Below are positions 24,773-32,815 of a stretch of 64,000 bases of DNA, in pieces. The notes beneath the pieces were generated by a model that saw only the letters and a list, made by a program, of their open reading frames with translations, had not been told where the DNA came from and ran no database searches. Within the stretch, counting starts at the first letter, position 1, and the number at the start of each line of letters is the position of its first letter. Where the stretch lies: positions 806,001 to 870,000 of the forward strand of contig NZ_CP172558.1 of assembly GCF_046530675.1 (NCBI RefSeq). The letters run 5' to 3'. Source of the DNA: Chitinibacter sp046530675 (lineage in GTDB: Bacteria; Pseudomonadota; Gammaproteobacteria; Burkholderiales; Chitinibacteraceae). The position numbers were made by a program, and so were the translations under genes.

Positions 24773-25018
24773 TTAATTTGCGCGTTTCTGGATCAGAAAC
24801 AGAAATTTGCCTTCATCAACCCAGTGTTCGACCAGCGTATTGCCGGTTTGTTTGCAAAAGGCAGCGAAATCGGTCGGCGTCGCCGGGTCGGTACATGTCA
24901 CTTGCAGGATTTGCCCGCCCTCCAGCGCGGCCAGCGCTTTTTTTGTACGCAGAATCGGCAAGGGGCAGTTGAGGCCGGATAAATCGGCAGCCAGATGGGC
25001 TTCGGGACGGTTGGACAT
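24773..25018 (-). CDS. tusA: TusA-like sulfur carrier protein
   Basis: 81 residues. The family signature CPxP appears as LSGLNCPLPILRTKKALA, with the persulfide cysteine at residue 18. The rest (GGQILQVTCTDPATPTDFAA) is the usual two-layer fold. TusA proteins carry sulfur for tRNA 2-thiouridine, molybdopterin or sulfur oxidation. With no tus or dsr partners here, the pathway cannot be told. Start ATG 25018, weak Shine-Dalgarno. The stop codon abuts a 49-bp element. Confidence 0.88.
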   Translation of the reverse strand: MSNRPEAHLAADLSGLNCPLPILRTKKALAALEGGQILQVTCTDPATPTDFAAFCKQTGNTLVEHWVDEGKFLFLIQKRAN

Positions 25019-25106
25019 TGCAGAACTCGGCTCAGATCAATCCAGCCATTGTACCAAGCCTGTCAAGGCTGGCTAGCGTACCGGGTTGGTGCAGAAACTC
25101 AACTCA

Positions 25107-25155
25107 GGGTATATCGCCACAGCCTTTATAGAGATTTCCATAGAGCGACATACAT
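25107..25155. repeat. 49-bp palindromic element
   Basis: Starts GGGTATATC, ends ACATACAT, in the divergent space between tusA and the Spo0M-like gene. Confidence 0.65.
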
Positions 25156-25248
25156 GACCATGTATCCAAATCAAAATAGCCAGCCGCCTTGAAACTTTCC
25201 GCCCTCCCCTCAATCTGAGGGCTGTAATTATTCAGATCAAGAGAAACC

Positions 25249-26016
25249 ATGTTCAAAAAATTGTTTGCTTCCATCGGCGTCGGCGGCGCGACGGTCAATA
25301 CTCTCCTCGACAATCCCAGCGTTTATCCGGGTGGCACGCTCAGCGGCCATGTCGAAATCAGCGGCGGCAGCGTCGAGCAGCAAATCGAACACGTCGATCT
25401 GGTGCTGATGGCCGAAGCCGAGCGCGAAGGCGAGCATGGCGAAGTGCGTATTGCGCTGCCAATCGGTCAGTTCCGCGCGGCCAGCAATTTGCGGGTCAAT
25501 GCGGGCGAAACCGTGCGTCTGCCGTTTTCCTTGACGCTCCCGCTGGAGCTGCCGGTCAACAATGGCATCGCACTGGCAACGCCGGGGTATACGTATCAAC
25601 CCCGGGTCAAGGCTGCGGTCTGGATCCATACCGACCTGGCAATCGCTTCGGCAGTCGACGCTGACGACCGCGATTTTCTCGACGTTCACCCCTTGCCACA
25701 AATGCAGCGCCTGATCGCCGCCATGGGCGCGCTCGGTTACGCGCACACCAGCACTGACGTCGAAGTCGGGACGCTGCGCGTCAACGAGGTTTACAGCTCG
25801 CTCGGCTGCTATCAGGAATTTGAATTCCGCCCGGCGCAAGGCGGCTTTAGCCGGGTGCAGGAAGTCGAAATCAGCTGCATCGCCCGCGCCGAAGGTGTGC
25901 ATGTGCTGATCGAAGTCGACCGCCGTTTCAGCGGCGACAGCTACCGCGCGCTGTTTATGGGTGCCAACTGGCAGCAAGTCGATTGGGAATCGCAGCTGCG
26001 TCACATCATCGGCTAG
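25249..26016 (+). CDS. Spo0M-like arrestin-fold protein
   Basis: 255 residues, start ATG 25249 after AAGAGAAACC. The N-terminus MFKKLFASIGVGGATVNTLL is the standard opening of the sporulation-control protein Spo0M family, followed by the beta-sandwich repeats (GHVEISGGSVEQQIEHVDL, RLPFSLTLPLELPVNNG, DRDFLDVHPLPQMQRLI). Such proteins are soluble and widespread in non-spore-formers; the name does not imply sporulation. Around residue 113-129 there is a loop (TPGYTYQPRVKA) that seems longer than in relatives I recall. It ends 1 bp before a 49-bp palindrome. Confidence 0.88.
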   Translation: MFKKLFASIGVGGATVNTLLDNPSVYPGGTLSGHVEISGGSVEQQIEHVDLVLMAEAEREGEHGEVRIALPIGQFRAASNLRVNAGETVRLPFSLTLPLELPVNNGIALATPGYTYQPRVKAAVWIHTDLAIASAVDADDRDFLDVHPLPQMQRLIAAMGALGYAHTSTDVEVGTLRVNEVYSSLGCYQEFEFRPAQGGFSRVQEVEISCIARAEGVHVLIEVDRRFSGDSYRALFMGANWQQVDWESQLRHIIG

Positions 26017-26017
26017 C

Positions 26018-26066
26018 CGGTATTGCTCTATAGCGCTTTACCAGCAGGCACTACAGAGCAATACCC
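26018..26066. repeat. 49-bp palindromic element
   Basis: CGGTATTGCTCT at one end, AGAGCAATACCC at the other: nearly perfect 11-bp arms. Directly after the Spo0M stop and overlapping the 3' end of the convergent hydrolase gene. Confidence 0.8.
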
Positions 26067-27076
26067 GTCAAACGCTGCACAAAGAAATCGCGTACTTTGC
26101 GATTTGCCAGCAGCACTTCCTTGCGATCAAAACCGGGCGGATCGTTGATCAGTCGCGCAGCCAGCCCGGTGTAGTCGCGACGGATCGGCGAGAGCATTGC
26201 GCCGTGTCCGCCGGTTTTGAATTCGTGCAGCAGCACGCACGAGCGACAGATTTTCAGCAGCGGATCGCTATGAAATTGCGGGTGCAGCCAGACATCACGC
26301 CGCGCAGTAATCAGCGCCAGCGGCACTTTCGGCTGTGCGAGCGTCGCCAGATCAAAAGTCACGACATAGGGAACGACGGCGACAATCGCGGCAATCCGCT
26401 GATCGAAGTGCGAATACTCACGCGGCTCATTAAAGCGCCAATGCAAAATCGCCTGCGTTGTCCTGATTTTGGCTGCATCAAGCCAGTCACCATTCAGACT
26501 GAAAACCAGTCCTGCACAAGCATTAAAATCCTCGCGGATATGCGTATCACAATGCTTGACGAGCCGCGCTGGCGACCAGCGTCCGCCAGCCAGCGTCAAC
26601 GCGGTATGCCCACCCGCCGAGCCACCGAGCATGCCGACCTTGTCGAGCTTGAGCCCGGCAAAACGGCGATCTTTGGCCAGCGCATCGATACTGGCCGACA
26701 TATCGCCGGGTCGGGTTTTCCAGCTGGTCGGGCCGGTATTGCGCTTGCTTTGGTGGTTGTCAAAAGGATGCGTCGGAATCGCGACGACAAAGCCCGCCTC
26801 AACCAGCAGTGCTGACAGATCGGCATGCACCCACGGCGAGCTGCCCGAACCGGGGGAAATCACGATCAGGCGGCCGTTGCCGACGCGGGGAATCGCATTG
26901 GGCAAGGCTGAAAAGCCGAGCTTCTCGCGTAGCACCGGCTGGTTTTCGCCCTGCGCCGGATAAAAAATGCTCAGCGCCGGTGCGTCCTGTCGCGCGGGAA
27001 TTTCCAGCAGGCCGACTGCGGCTTGAGCCGATGAGAGCAAAAACAGCGCGAGCAGATTGCAAATAATGATAGGCAT
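26051..27076 (-). CDS. Secreted alpha/beta hydrolase (PAF-acetylhydrolase/predicted dienelactone hydrolase type)
   Basis: 341 residues from ATG 27076 (MPIIICNLLALFLLSSAQAA), which is a good signal peptide; the frame stays open upstream for 200 codons but that part is antisense to the aminotransferase gene. Core: GRLIVISPGSGSSPWVHADL (oxyanion region), nucleophile in MLGGSAGGHTALTLAG (GxSxG), and near the end LHEFKTGGHGAMLSP with the likely catalytic His. The C-terminal end lies inside a 49-bp repeat, which gives the last residues RLTGIAL and stop. Substrate unknown. Confidence 0.75.
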   Translation of the reverse strand: MPIIICNLLALFLLSSAQAAVGLLEIPARQDAPALSIFYPAQGENQPVLREKLGFSALPNAIPRVGNGRLIVISPGSGSSPWVHADLSALLVEAGFVVAIPTHPFDNHQSKRNTGPTSWKTRPGDMSASIDALAKDRRFAGLKLDKVGMLGGSAGGHTALTLAGGRWSPARLVKHCDTHIREDFNACAGLVFSLNGDWLDAAKIRTTQAILHWRFNEPREYSHFDQRIAAIVAVVPYVVTFDLATLAQPKVPLALITARRDVWLHPQFHSDPLLKICRSCVLLHEFKTGGHGAMLSPIRRDYTGLAARLINDPPGFDRKEVLLANRKVRDFFVQRLTGIAL

Positions 27077-27238
27077 GGCGGCAACAACGATGGGAGGAAT
27101 CGCGAGCTTAGTGGGCTTTGGCGCATGAGGCAATCGGACGCTGTTGTCCAAACATTGTGCAGTTGCAGCAAAATCGTGCCAGCGTGTCGATCTGCGACCA
27201 TAATGTAATCCATCAATGACCGCTTCACGGAGCTTGCC

Positions 27239-28381
27239 ATGCCGATTGCCCAACCGAAAATTACCCCTTTTTTCCCGCCCCGCCGCACGCTGATGGGGCC
27301 GGGGCCGTCCGATGTTTATCCTTCGGTGCTCGCCGCTGGCGCCAAGCCAACGCTGGGTCATCTTGATCCGCTGTTTGTCGGCATGATGGATGAAGTTAAA
27401 ACGCTGCTGCAATACGCTTTCCAGACGAAAAACGAGATGACGCTGGCGGTATCGGCGCCGGGATCGGCCGGTATGGAAGCGTGCTTCGTCAATCTGCTCG
27501 AGCCGGGCGAAAAAGTCATTGTTTGCCGCAACGGGGTGTTTGGCGAACGGATGCGCAGCAATGTCGAACGCATTGGCGGCATCCCGGTGCTGGTCGATGA
27601 TGAATGGGGCAAGCCGGTCGATGTGCAAAAAGTCGCCGACGCGATCAAGGCCAATCCGGACGCGAAGTTTCTGGCTTTTGTTCACGCCGAAACCTCGACC
27701 GGCGCGCGATCGGATGCCAAAACACTGTGTACGCTGGCCAAGCAGGCGGGATTGCTGACGATTGTCGACGCGGTCACTTCTCTGGGCGGGATCGAATTGC
27801 GCGTCGACGAATGGGGAATCGACGCCGTGTATTCGGGCAGCCAGAAATGCCTGTCTTGTGTTCCGGGATTATCGCCGCTGTCGTTTTCGCCCGCCGCAGT
27901 CGACAAATTGAAAGCGCGCAAAACGCCGGTACAAAGCTGGTTTCTCGACCAAACACTGGTAATGGCCTATTGGGGAACAGGAAATGCAGCCGGGGGCAAA
28001 CGCAGCTACCATCACACCGCGCCGGTCAATGCGCTATACGCGTTGCACGAGTCATTGCGCCTGCTCGCCAATGAAGGTCTGGACAACGCCTGGCAACGAC
28101 ACGCAGCGATGCACGAATTATTACGCGATGGCCTGGAAAAAATGGGCATTGCGTTTGTCGTCGACGCCGCACACCGACTGCCACAACTGAACGCCATCCA
28201 TATTCCGGACGGTGTCGACGATGCCGCCATTCGCGCCCGGCTGCTCAATGATTACAGCCTTGAAATCGGTGCTGGTCTGGGCGCACTGGCGGGCAAAGCC
28301 TGGCGGATCGGACTGATGGGTTATGGTGCACGGCGTGAAAATATAGCCTTGCTGCTCAAGGCGCTCAGCGATGTGCTTTAG
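27239..28381 (+). CDS. Class V aminotransferase, alanine-glyoxylate / serine-glyoxylate type
   Basis: 380 residues, start ATG 27239 with GGAGC upstream. PLP fold type I: LMGPGPSDVYPSVLAA at the start, SAPGSAGMEACFVNL for the phosphate cup, TIVDAVTSLGGIEL with the Asp that holds the pyridine nitrogen, and YSGSQKCLSCVPG with the Schiff-base lysine (about residue 201). It would transfer an amino group from alanine or serine to glyoxylate in the cytoplasm. The exact donor is not readable. It ends 5 bp before a 49-bp palindrome and the globin gene follows. Confidence 0.9.
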   Translation: MPIAQPKITPFFPPRRTLMGPGPSDVYPSVLAAGAKPTLGHLDPLFVGMMDEVKTLLQYAFQTKNEMTLAVSAPGSAGMEACFVNLLEPGEKVIVCRNGVFGERMRSNVERIGGIPVLVDDEWGKPVDVQKVADAIKANPDAKFLAFVHAETSTGARSDAKTLCTLAKQAGLLTIVDAVTSLGGIELRVDEWGIDAVYSGSQKCLSCVPGLSPLSFSPAAVDKLKARKTPVQSWFLDQTLVMAYWGTGNAAGGKRSYHHTAPVNALYALHESLRLLANEGLDNAWQRHAAMHELLRDGLEKMGIAFVVDAAHRLPQLNAIHIPDGVDDAAIRARLLNDYSLEIGAGLGALAGKAWRIGLMGYGARRENIALLLKALSDVL

Positions 28382-28386
28382 CCCAA

Positions 28387-28435
28387 AGGTATTGCCATGC
28401 AAGCCATATTATAAAATGCTTGAGAGGCAATACCC
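28387..28435. repeat. 49-bp palindromic element
   Basis: AGGTATTGCC and GGCAATACCC ends, inner arms CAAGCCATA / ATGCTTG. Between the aminotransferase stop and the globin start. Confidence 0.85.
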
Positions 28436-28468
28436 GTGCAGGGTTTATTGATTAAGCAGGAGATCATC

Positions 28469-28897
28469 ATGACCGAAGAGCAAATCAATCTGGTGCAAGA
28501 CGCATGGGATAAAATCGCACCGCACAGTCAGGCTTTTTTTGCCGATATGTATCAGGCGCTATTTCGGCTTGACCCCACGCTAGAGCCGCTGTTTCAGTTG
28601 CCACTGGAAGTGCGGGCGCAAAAGCTGGCTTTTACGCTCAATGCCATCATCACCAGCCTGAGCAATTTCGACGAAATCCGCTTTGTATTACTGCGGCTGG
28701 GCGCCCAGCACGTCAAATTTGGCACCCGCGTCGAGCACTTTCCGATACTGAAATTGGCGCTGATCGAAACCTTGCAAAAGTACCTGGCCGGCGATTTTAC
28801 TGCCCGGCAAGCACAGGCCTGGTCCGACGCGTATGAGCTGATCGCCGCAGTGCTGATCGAAGGAATGGAAAAAGAACGGCAACGCCAAACCGTTTAA
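28469..28897 (+). CDS. Single-domain bacterial globin
   Basis: 142 residues from ATG 28469 with AGGAG at 28458-28462. Full globin fold without a reductase domain: MTEEQINLVQDAWDKIAPHS (A helix), FYADMYQ-like region as FFADMYQALFRLDPTLEPLF (B-C), and the proximal histidine in LLRLGAQHVKFGTRVEHFPI. It is of the Vitreoscilla-type or nitric-oxide-related class. Such proteins bind oxygen or NO in the cytoplasm and help under low oxygen or nitrosative stress. No regulator site is seen; the nearest upstream feature is a 49-bp palindrome. Confidence 0.88.
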   Translation: MTEEQINLVQDAWDKIAPHSQAFFADMYQALFRLDPTLEPLFQLPLEVRAQKLAFTLNAIITSLSNFDEIRFVLLRLGAQHVKFGTRVEHFPILKLALIETLQKYLAGDFTARQAQAWSDAYELIAAVLIEGMEKERQRQTV

Positions 28898-28936
28898 GCC
28901 AATCTATCCGAGCTGGCAAAGTGGGGTTTGCCGCGA

Positions 28937-29416
28937 TCAATTTTCGCCGTCGTCTTCCTCATCCTTGCGCACCAGCAGCACCGGAATATGGGTGTGGTGC
29001 AGCAGGCTTTCAGCGACGCTGCCAAAAATCAGGTGCATAAAGCCCGAATAGCCATGCGTTCCCATCACAATCAGATCGGCCTGACATTCATCAGCAGCAT
29101 GCAATAGTGTGCGGGCAGGATCGCCGCCCCACTGCTGAATCAGCCGCGTTTCACACGCCAGATCACACGCCTTGGCTCTGGCGGCAAATTCTTCCAGAAA
29201 CTGGCGGCTTTGCTCGGCATGCGCCTCGCGCGCCACGCCGTAACCCGGGTAATCCAGCCCCGGCAAGGCTCCGGCCGCCATCACGGCAGGCGCCACATCG
29301 AGAACATGAACCAGAAACAACTTGGCATTACACAGCGCTGCCAGCTCAAGCGCATGGGCAAACGCCGCTGCAGCGGTATCGCCCTGATCGAGTGGAACAA
29401 GAATATGGCGGTACAT
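28937..29416 (-). CDS. Universal stress protein, UspA family
   Basis: 159 residues, start ATG 29416 with GGGGG upstream. Opening MYRHILVPLDQGDTAAAAF, and the ATP-binding motif near the C-terminus is intact: LIVMGTHGYSGFMHLIFGSV (G-2x-G-9x-G). ATP-binding members act as cytoplasmic dimers in stress or growth arrest. Convergent with the globin gene with 39 bp between, so a functional link through low-oxygen stress is possible but unproven. Confidence 0.93.
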   Translation of the reverse strand: MYRHILVPLDQGDTAAAAFAHALELAALCNAKLFLVHVLDVAPAVMAAGALPGLDYPGYGVAREAHAEQSRQFLEEFAARAKACDLACETRLIQQWGGDPARTLLHAADECQADLIVMGTHGYSGFMHLIFGSVAESLLHHTHIPVLLVRKDEEDDGEN

Positions 29417-29629
29417 GATGAACCCCCTGCCGAAGGCTCGGCGTCTGATTGGAAAGTCGATACTTCAGTCTAGACCTTCCCGCGTTGCGCGATGCCTGTA
29501 TTCAATTAATCAGCAAGGCAAACGGCGCAATAGCATTAAGCTATCAAATGGTTTTTTATAATCAATTTCAGTTATTTATCGAGAATAATTACCATCTTTA
29601 TTATTCATTCGTCGATCAAGGAGTAAAGC

Positions 29630-30077
29630 ATGCTCAAGACGATCACTTTTGCCATCGTTCATTTCACGGTGGCCTTCAGCGTTGCCTACCTGCTCACCGG
29701 CAGCTTTGGCGTTGCCAGTGCATTGGCGCTGATTGAACCCATGGTTAGGCTCTGCTGACGTTTGGTTTGCGAGTCGCGTTTGTGCTGATTTTGGCCTGAA
29801 ACAAGGCACAAGACGCGCCGCATAGTCATGCTATACCAGCGTCTTGTAACGCTGGGTCAGGCCAAAAGCAGCCAAACCCTCCGGGCTGGGCACTTTTTGC
29901 GACGACTCTGCGTTATTGCCTGCTCACATAGAATGACTATGCATCGCAACCAATGCCTTGATTCGTCACAAAAATCGCGCCAGCGCGACCGTAAACCAAA
30001 CGTCAACAGAGCCTAATACCGTGGCGTATTTTTTTCATGAAAAAGCCTGGGAAGCTTTTCGTGCAGAACATGCATGA
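29630..30077 (+). pseudogene. DUF2061 membrane protein gene interrupted by a MITE
   Basis: ATG 29630 follows AAGGAG. The first 39 codons read MLKTITFAIVHFTVAFSVAY and on to ALALIEPMV, with one membrane helix, the typical DUF2061 start. The frame then enters the MITE and stops after three foreign residues. After the element, from 30016, the same frame resumes as NTVAYFFHEKAWEAFRAEHA and ends at TGA 30075-30077. Removing the element plus one TA gives an unbroken 59-codon gene (GTTAATACC junction). The break is therefore one recent insertion and the rest of the gene has not decayed. The intact family member is a small two-helix inner-membrane protein of unknown role. Confidence 0.92.
29746..30015 (-). 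mobile_element. MITE copy 3, inside the DUF2061 gene
   Basis: Core 29748-30013 with GGCTCTG and CAGAGCC ends; TA at 29746-29747 and 30014-30015 is the target duplication, proven by the gene it interrupts. Same orientation as copy 2. Confidence 0.95.
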
Positions 30078-30160
30078 CTTGCTCAATTCTGTTTGCTGAC
30101 TATGCTGAAAACTGACTATGGTCAGCAAGGAGCCTTCAAATGATTGCAATTCGACTAATA

Positions 30161-30209
30161 GGGTATATCCCCAGAATCATCTTCCAGCAAGTGTTATACG
30201 CATATACCC
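30161..30209. repeat. 49-bp palindromic element
   Basis: GGGTATATC and CATATACCC ends, 49 bp. Intergenic, between the broken DUF2061 gene and the small Fur-like-site gene. Confidence 0.75.
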
Positions 30210-30247
30210 TTGCCTATCAATAATGGAGTCGTGGCTGGATGGACAAA

Positions 30248-30436
30248 TCAGTTTTGAGCTTCGCAACTTAGACGCTCGCTGGCTCGTTCACACAGTGCAC
30301 GCGTTTGCGCCTCCATTGTTTCATCTTCAGCCAGATGCGCCAGGATTTTGGCTGCCTGCTGCGCAGCATGACGGCAGCCGGTTTCGCTATGAATCAAAAC
30401 CAGACTGAGCGCGCCAGCCCAAAGTGGTGATTGCAT
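30248..30436 (-). CDS. Small protein of unknown function with a Fur-like promoter site
   Basis: 62 residues, ATG 30436. The Shine-Dalgarno is excellent (CAGGAGG, seven bases before the ATG), which is the main reason to accept this short gene. The protein starts MQSPLWAGALSLVLIHSETG and has three cysteines (GCRHAAQQ; ALCERASERLSCEAQ); it is mostly helical. Upstream is a promoter with a Fur-like operator, so iron-repressed expression is likely. No family is recognised. Confidence 0.6.
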   Translation of the reverse strand: MQSPLWAGALSLVLIHSETGCRHAAQQAAKILAHLAEDETMEAQTRALCERASERLSCEAQN

Positions 30437-30468
30437 CGCACAGCCTCCTGCAAGTTGATAAGACCCTC

Positions 30469-30512
30469 AATCTAGTCACTTTTACAGACAATTGCAATTG
30501 ATAATCGTTACT
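30469..30512 (-). promoter_or_regulatory. Promoter with overlapping Fur-like box
   Basis: On minus: -35 TTGCAA (30492-30497), 17-bp spacer, -10 TAGATT (30469-30474). The stretch 30494-30512, read on plus as GCAATTGATAATCGTTACT, matches 13 of 19 positions of the Fur consensus and overlaps the -35 box. It drives the 62-residue gene ending at 30248. Confidence 0.5.
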
Positions 30513-30626
30513 ATCTAATCGAAATCCATTGCCGCTCAATCCCGATGCACAGCGGGTAAAACTCCCCATCTGGCGGCAGGACGCGTACCATAGCGTCCAA
30601 AATCAATTCACACGCGGAAAACCGGC

Positions 30627-30992
30627 ATGAGCAATAAATTATCCAAAGACGAAATGGACGCCCTCAAGGAAGTCGCCCGTGGACTGAAAAGTACGCGACT
30701 AAGCCATAAAATTTTCAAGAACGTCAAAGCGCTCACCAGCCAGAAACTGGCCGCTTACGAGCGAAAAACCGGCATTTTGCAAATTACCGAGCTGGGCAAA
30801 CAAACCATTTTCATGACGCTGTGCATCGACAGCCTGCGCATGCTTAAAAATGATCCACTCGTCAAAATCAACGGCGAAGCACTGGCCTTTCTACTGCGCA
30901 AAGGGCACATTGAAACGCGCGAAGGGATGGAAGGGCATTTCATCACCAGCAAAGGTGAAGAATCACTGGCCGATATTGACGCACAGCGCTAA
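30627..30992 (+). CDS. Protein of unknown function, possibly winged-helix-like
   Basis: 121 residues, start ATG 30627 with GGAAAA upstream. Soluble, basic N-terminal half (MSNKLSKDEMDALKEVARGL) and a pattern ILQITELGKQTIFMTLCID then HIETREGMEGHFITSKGEES that resembles the small domains of PadR- or winged-helix-type proteins with a terminal TxxG loop. No firm family. It is followed by a strong terminator and stands just outside the tRNA-Lys island. Confidence 0.55.
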   Translation: MSNKLSKDEMDALKEVARGLKSTRLSHKIFKNVKALTSQKLAAYERKTGILQITELGKQTIFMTLCIDSLRMLKNDPLVKINGEALAFLLRKGHIETREGMEGHFITSKGEESLADIDAQR

Positions 30993-31010
30993 ACGGCACG
31001 CTTCGATGAA

Positions 31011-31042
31011 GAAAGCCCCGATCATGGTCGGGGCTTTCTGTT
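31011..31042 (+). terminator. Rho-independent terminator
   Basis: GAAAGCCCCGA, loop TCATG, GTCGGGGCTTTC, then TGTTTTTT. Ends the 121-residue gene. Confidence 0.85.
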
Positions 31043-31108
31043 TTTTGATTCATCAAAGTGGCATGCGCAACACGCGAATATATTGTGAGCAGACCCATCC
31101 ATCAGACG

Positions 31109-31140
31109 AAAAAAAGCCCCAACCGAAGTTGAGGCTTTTT
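31109..31140 (-). terminator. Terminator of the original tRNA-Lys transcript
   Basis: On minus AAGCCTCAAC TTCG GTTGGGGCTT followed by TTTTT. It now lies 3.5 kb from the tRNA because of the island. Confidence 0.7.
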
Positions 31141-31195
31141 CTTGAATCTAGTGTGGGTCGGGAGGGATTCGAACCCTCGACCAACGGATTAAAAG
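31141..31195. repeat. Attachment-site copy (tRNA-Lys 3' end), distal
   Basis: 55 bp identical to 34648-34702: CTTGAATCTAGTG plus the 3' half of tRNA-Lys up to the anticodon stem (from discriminator base at 31154). After it the sequence departs (ACCGT in place of TCCGC). Direct repeat marking the left border of the island. Confidence 0.85.
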
Positions 31196-31427
31196 ACCGT
31201 TTAGTTGAGTTTACTGCCAAGGCTTAAAATTCACTAGAAGCCTTAATCTGCAAGGGTTTGTCTACCGAGACGAACTGCAAAGGCAAAATTGTTTATCAGC
31301 GAAAACCGCACCAGATCTGCGCCAGTTACAATTTCAAGCCCCAGAAATAGACCGGAGCTTAACAATAACGCTACATTTCAGGTCTTCTTCGCATTGAGAC
31401 ACATCACGCCTATATTTAGCACGATGA

Positions 31428-31703
31428 CTAACGGTCTTCTCGGGTATGCCAGAGCCGCAGCACAAAAATCGTAGAAGCCTGCACCTCGTAACGCATTTCA
31501 TAATGCCCCACGAGAATTCTGCGTACCTCACGCTGTTCGAACTCAAATAACTGTTCGCCAATTCGAGGATTGAGCAGCAAGTTGGCAGCTGTCTTCGTCA
31601 GGGTTTGTACCGTTCTTGCAGCAGCCCCTTTATTTACCGGCGCGAGAAATTCATAGAGTCGAGTTAAATCTGAAAGTGCCTTATTTGTCCATTTCAACTG
31701 CAT
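31428..31703 (-). CDS. ParE/RelE-superfamily toxin
   Basis: 91 residues. ATG 31703 overlaps the antitoxin stop in TGATG. Sequence MQLKWTNKALSDLTRLYEFL is the standard ParE opening, with LLLNPRIGEQLFEFEQREVR and RRILVGHYEMRYEV then IFVLRLWHTREDR, the last being the conserved C-terminal strand. ParE proteins poison DNA gyrase, while RelE-like ones cut mRNA on the ribosome; the ParE type fits better. Cytoplasmic. Confidence 0.9.
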   Translation of the reverse strand: MQLKWTNKALSDLTRLYEFLAPVNKGAAARTVQTLTKTAANLLLNPRIGEQLFEFEQREVRRILVGHYEMRYEVQASTIFVLRLWHTREDR

Positions 31704-31972
31704 CAGCGTGGTACCGGTAGCGGATTGTCTGTATCAAGGCTATCCGCCCAAGCTTGAATACTTTGGTGATCAATCACTAGGCCAGCATCAACCTCCGCCA
31801 ACGCCTCGCGGGTTAATCGATTACGCTCTTCTTCCTGTTCAACCCATGCGGAAAGCGCTTGTTTCATAATCCAGCCACGGGATCGTTCTAGACGAGACGC
31901 CAACTGATCAACCTTATCTGCAAGTGGTAGCGGTACATGCGCTGTCAGTACTCTCGTTTCAGCTTGCGCCAT
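31703..31972 (-). CDS. Ribbon-helix-helix antitoxin (ParD/CopG type)
   Basis: 89 residues, ATG 31972 after GGAG. N-terminal RHH DNA-binding domain: TAHVPLPLADKVDQLASRLE and RSRGWIMKQALSAWVEQEEE. The C-terminal tail (QSIQAWADSLDTDNPLPVPR) would wrap the toxin. It precedes the toxin and overlaps it by one base, the usual antitoxin-first order, so the pair is autoregulated by analogy with the family. Confidence 0.92.
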   Translation of the reverse strand: MAQAETRVLTAHVPLPLADKVDQLASRLERSRGWIMKQALSAWVEQEEERNRLTREALAEVDAGLVIDHQSIQAWADSLDTDNPLPVPR

Positions 31973-32191
31973 ATTTCAACTCCGCACAAAAACAATCATA
32001 GTTAATCATATTCAATCACCCAGACCAAAGCAAGCGTAGCACCCAGCTAATATCGATTTGCAGTAGTTGACCTCGGGATCCCTGAGTCATCGAACAGTAG
32101 CCACTGGTCAGATCATGCGTGATCTTAAATCGCGAATGGCGGAACTGCTGATTATATTGGGTTCATGTAAAACTTAAGACAGGAATGCGCA

Positions 32192-32782
32192 ATGGATCCA
32201 CTGGACTTCTTAGATATCTTCAATGAAAAAACATCAAAAAATAAAAAAAATTTAGAACTTCCCGATTTATTCACGCCATCTATTATCACATCCTCTCCAC
32301 TATTAAGTGCTAGCACAATAATAGGCAACGGCATGATTGATGGGGTCATCGATAGTCTGCTTGGAGGAAACATAGATAAACCCAAAAAAGGCTGTGTTGT
32401 ATATTGTGACCTCGCAGGCCTAGAAATGCATTCTGGGATCTATGTGGGAAAGAAACGAATTGCCCATTTGAACGGGGATGGACGCATCGAAACTGTTTCA
32501 GCAAAAGAATTTTTAGCGCGGCTAGGTGGATTTAATCCCGCACTCACAATCTATACATCATGTCGAAATGGTCAGCCCAAAGGCTCTTACGATGCTTATG
32601 AACGCGCAATGAGTATGGTAGGGAAGAAAAGAAATTACAATTTACTTTTCGATAATTGCCATCAATTTACGGCAGGGTGTTTGACTGGAGACTTCAAGAA
32701 CGCATGTAATCTTTTTGCATTATTGAAATTGGAAGTTAGCTCATCTCTAGGAGCCACGGAATGGCTAGCTTGGGATTACTGA
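32192..32782 (+). CDS. LRAT-domain (permuted NlpC/P60) protein
   Basis: 196 residues, ATG 32192 after AGGA. The N-terminal 60 residues include a hydrophobic Ser/Ile-rich stretch (SIITSSPLLSASTIIGNGMI). The LRAT core starts at KPKKGCVVYCDLAGLEMHSG with the catalytic His, then IYVGKKRIAHLNGDG, and the catalytic Cys in YNLLFDNCHQFTAGCL. The His-first, Cys-later order is the permuted papain-like fold. Relatives act as acyltransferases or thiol hydrolases on lipids or peptides. The target is unknown. Low G+C and island setting mark it as acquired. Confidence 0.8.
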   Translation: MDPLDFLDIFNEKTSKNKKNLELPDLFTPSIITSSPLLSASTIIGNGMIDGVIDSLLGGNIDKPKKGCVVYCDLAGLEMHSGIYVGKKRIAHLNGDGRIETVSAKEFLARLGGFNPALTIYTSCRNGQPKGSYDAYERAMSMVGKKRNYNLLFDNCHQFTAGCLTGDFKNACNLFALLKLEVSSSLGATEWLAWDY

Positions 32783-32815
32783 ATGTTTCAACTCTAACAT
32801 GCTATCTGGAATAAT

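Noticed and set aside
25585..25633. GGGTAT and ATACCG 49 bp apart inside the Spo0M-like gene
   Set aside because: Core arms are absent and the loop-length difference to relatives is not clean; kept only as a possible old copy.
26051..27685. 544-codon extension of the minus-strand hydrolase
   Set aside because: The upstream 200 codons are antisense to the aminotransferase gene; the signal peptide marks the start at 27076.
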